A DNA stretch of 30,803 bases from a virus. The DNA lies in the IMG/VR virus record IMGVR_UViG_3300028745_000335, positions 1 through 30,803 of that record. One strand, given 5' to 3'. Shown here one piece after another: positions 29,577 through 30,803 of the stretch. The first letter of the stretch is position 1. Each line of letters starts with the position of its first letter. The notes beneath the pieces were generated by a model. That model did not search any database and had not been told where the DNA came from. It was given only the letters and a program-made list of their open reading frames with translations. The position numbers and the translations under genes are program-made.

Positions 29577-30803
29577 CTACCGGGCGAGCCCGGAGTCCAG
29601 CGCTCCGGCCGCCAGGAGGGCGTTGGCGTCAGTGTCGTGGGCGTAGATGTCGCTGGTCGTCGACACCTTGGCGTGGCCGAGGCGCCGGCTCACGGTGACC
29701 ATGGGGAGCCCAGCGGCGATGAGCTCGGTGGCCTGGTAGTGCCGGAGGTCGTGGAACCGGTAGGGCCAGCGGTCGGCGACCGTCACTGCCCGGCCGGATT
29801 CTTCCGCCTCCTCTGCCGTCACCTCCTCGAGGGCCTGGCAGTGCAGCCGGAATCGCCGGCTGATCACGTCGGGCATCTTCGGCACCGCCTGGTCGGGGTC
29901 GGGACCGAACGCATAGGCGTCGTCGGCCACCTCCACCATTGCGGCCCTGGCTTCTCGCTCGGCCCGGAGTCGCCACGCCGTGAGGGCGGCCAGCACCCGG
30001 GGCCCGGCCGGGATCACCCGCACCTGGTGGCTCTTCGGGTCCTTCACGCCCCAGTCCTTCCCCGCCTGCCAGACCGACCGCTGGACGGTGATGGTCTGTC
30101 CGTGCCAGTCGATGTCCGACCACCTGAGCCCGCACAGCTCACCCCGGCGTAGACCGGTCAGGGCAGCGGTCACGATGATGGTGGCCATGTCCGGGGCCCG
30201 CGAGAGCTCGGCGTGGTCGATCAGGGCGACGACCCGGGCCGGCGGCGGCACCTTGAGCTCTGACCGGGGCACCTTCGGGACGGTGGCCAGCTCGGCAGTG
30301 TTCGAGGCCACCCAGCCCCACTTCCGCCCCTGGCGCAGGGCGGCGAAGACGAGGCGGTGGTGGTGGTGCACCGTGGCCGGCGTCATCTCCCCGGCGATCA
30401 GGTCGGCGTACCAGCCGTCGAGATCCCGGGACGAGAGCTTGTCCAGCTTCTTCGGCCCGGGCCCGGCCGCCACCGCTCGAGCGATCGACCGGTACCCCCT
30501 GATGGTGGTGGGGCTGGCGCCGGTCCTCTCGCGCTGGTCGATGTAGGCGTCGACCAGGTAGCCCAGCGTCCCCTTCGACCCGCCGTACTTGCCGGCGGCA
30601 ATGTCGGCCACGAGCTGCGCCCGCCGGGACCGGGCGGTGCGGATTCCGGCGCCCCACTCCCGCCGGGAGTGGACGTAGGTGGTGGTCTCCTGGCGGCCCT
30701 TCTCGGCGTTGTAGGCCCGCAGCTCGTACGAGCCGGGGGACCGCTCACGGATGCCCGTCTCCCGAAGTCCCGGACTGGCTTCCTCGCCGCTCATGGTGCC
30801 CAT
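29577..30803 (-). CDS. int: Tyrosine-type integrase
   Basis: Site-specific recombinase, 408 aa. Catalytic set visible: R219 in TGLRRGEL, K257 in DPKSHQVR, H351 and R354 in FHDLRH, H377 in LGHAKVSTT, and nucleophile Y387 in SDIYAH. Residues 75-180 form the core-binding domain (LGYLVDAYIDQRERTGASPTT), and residues 20-50 resemble an N-terminal arm-binding AP2-like domain (GSYELRAYNAEKGRQETTTYV). The length is normal. The ATG is at the window edge (30801-30803), so a more distal start is possible. Integration into a tRNA gene is usual for this class, and a tRNA lies 294 bases from its 3' end. No excisionase is visible. Confidence 0.95.
   Translation of the reverse strand: MGTMSGEEASPGLRETGIRERSPGSYELRAYNAEKGRQETTTYVHSRREWGAGIRTARSRRAQLVADIAAGKYGGSKGTLGYLVDAYIDQRERTGASPTTIRGYRSIARAVAAGPGPKKLDKLSSRDLDGWYADLIAGEMTPATVHHHHRLVFAALRQGRKWGWVASNTAELATVPKVPRSELKVPPPARVVALIDHAELSRAPDMATIIVTAALTGLRRGELCGLRWSDIDWHGQTITVQRSVWQAGKDWGVKDPKSHQVRVIPAGPRVLAALTAWRLRAEREARAAMVEVADDAYAFGPDPDQAVPKMPDVISRRFRLHCQALEEVTAEEAEESGRAVTVADRWPYRFHDLRHYQATELIAAGLPMVTVSRRLGHAKVSTTSDIYAHDTDANALLAAGALDSGLAR

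Noticed and set aside
29304-30152. Plus-strand frame of 282 codons
   Set aside because: Overlaps the integrase on the other strand and the terminator; low-complexity His/Pro/Arg-rich sequence without motifs.
1-30803. CRISPR arrays, insertion sequences and rRNA
   Set aside because: No regularly spaced repeats, transposase motifs or rRNA segments were seen on either strand.

Overview
The window is the late (structural and lysis) half of a temperate tailed phage or prophage with a siphovirus morphology, ending at its integrase. The host is most likely a high-GC actinobacterium. Reasons: G+C is high throughout, with strong G/C third-position bias; GTG starts and 4-bp start/stop overlaps are common; the small terminase, the Sm-like protein before the portal and the TM/coiled-coil protein after the endolysin are of actinophage type; and one gene has a TANNNT box placed for leaderless transcription. 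The host genus cannot be told from the sequence, nor whether this is an integrated prophage or a free phage contig.

Layout, left to right. 1-2249: HNH nuclease, small and large terminase (packaging). 2264-9963: head genes, namely an Sm-like protein, HK97 portal, fused prohead protease, a first major capsid protein, an initiator-like tRNA, a second paralogous capsid protein, a putative decoration protein and a glycosyltransferase-like gene. 9947-14560: connector and tail-completion genes, tail tube, and tail assembly chaperones with a probable -1 frameshift. 14576-23909: tape measure, distal tail protein, tail tip/hub and several minor tail or fibre proteins, one of them a recently acquired low-GC beta-propeller. 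23903-24406 (minus): a secreted Thr-rich protein with its own promoter, a likely lysogeny gene. 24456-26148: lysis cassette (GH25 endolysin with an internal start, TM/coiled-coil protein, holin). 26157-29208: an accessory cassette with a papain-like protein, a nucleoside phosphorylase-fold protein, a phospholipase D-fold protein and small membrane proteins, ending in a second initiator-like tRNA and a strong terminator. 29356-30803 (minus): a small unannotated gene and the tyrosine integrase.

Almost all plus-strand genes are tightly packed and probably form one long late operon. The points that stand out are two initiator-tRNA-like genes in that operon, two full-length major capsid paralogues separated by one of them, an endolysin that seems to encode a separate C-terminal subunit, and the phosphorylase/PLD/papain-like cassette after the lysis genes. 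The immunity, excision and replication genes are not in the window. All family assignments were made by reading motifs, without database searches.
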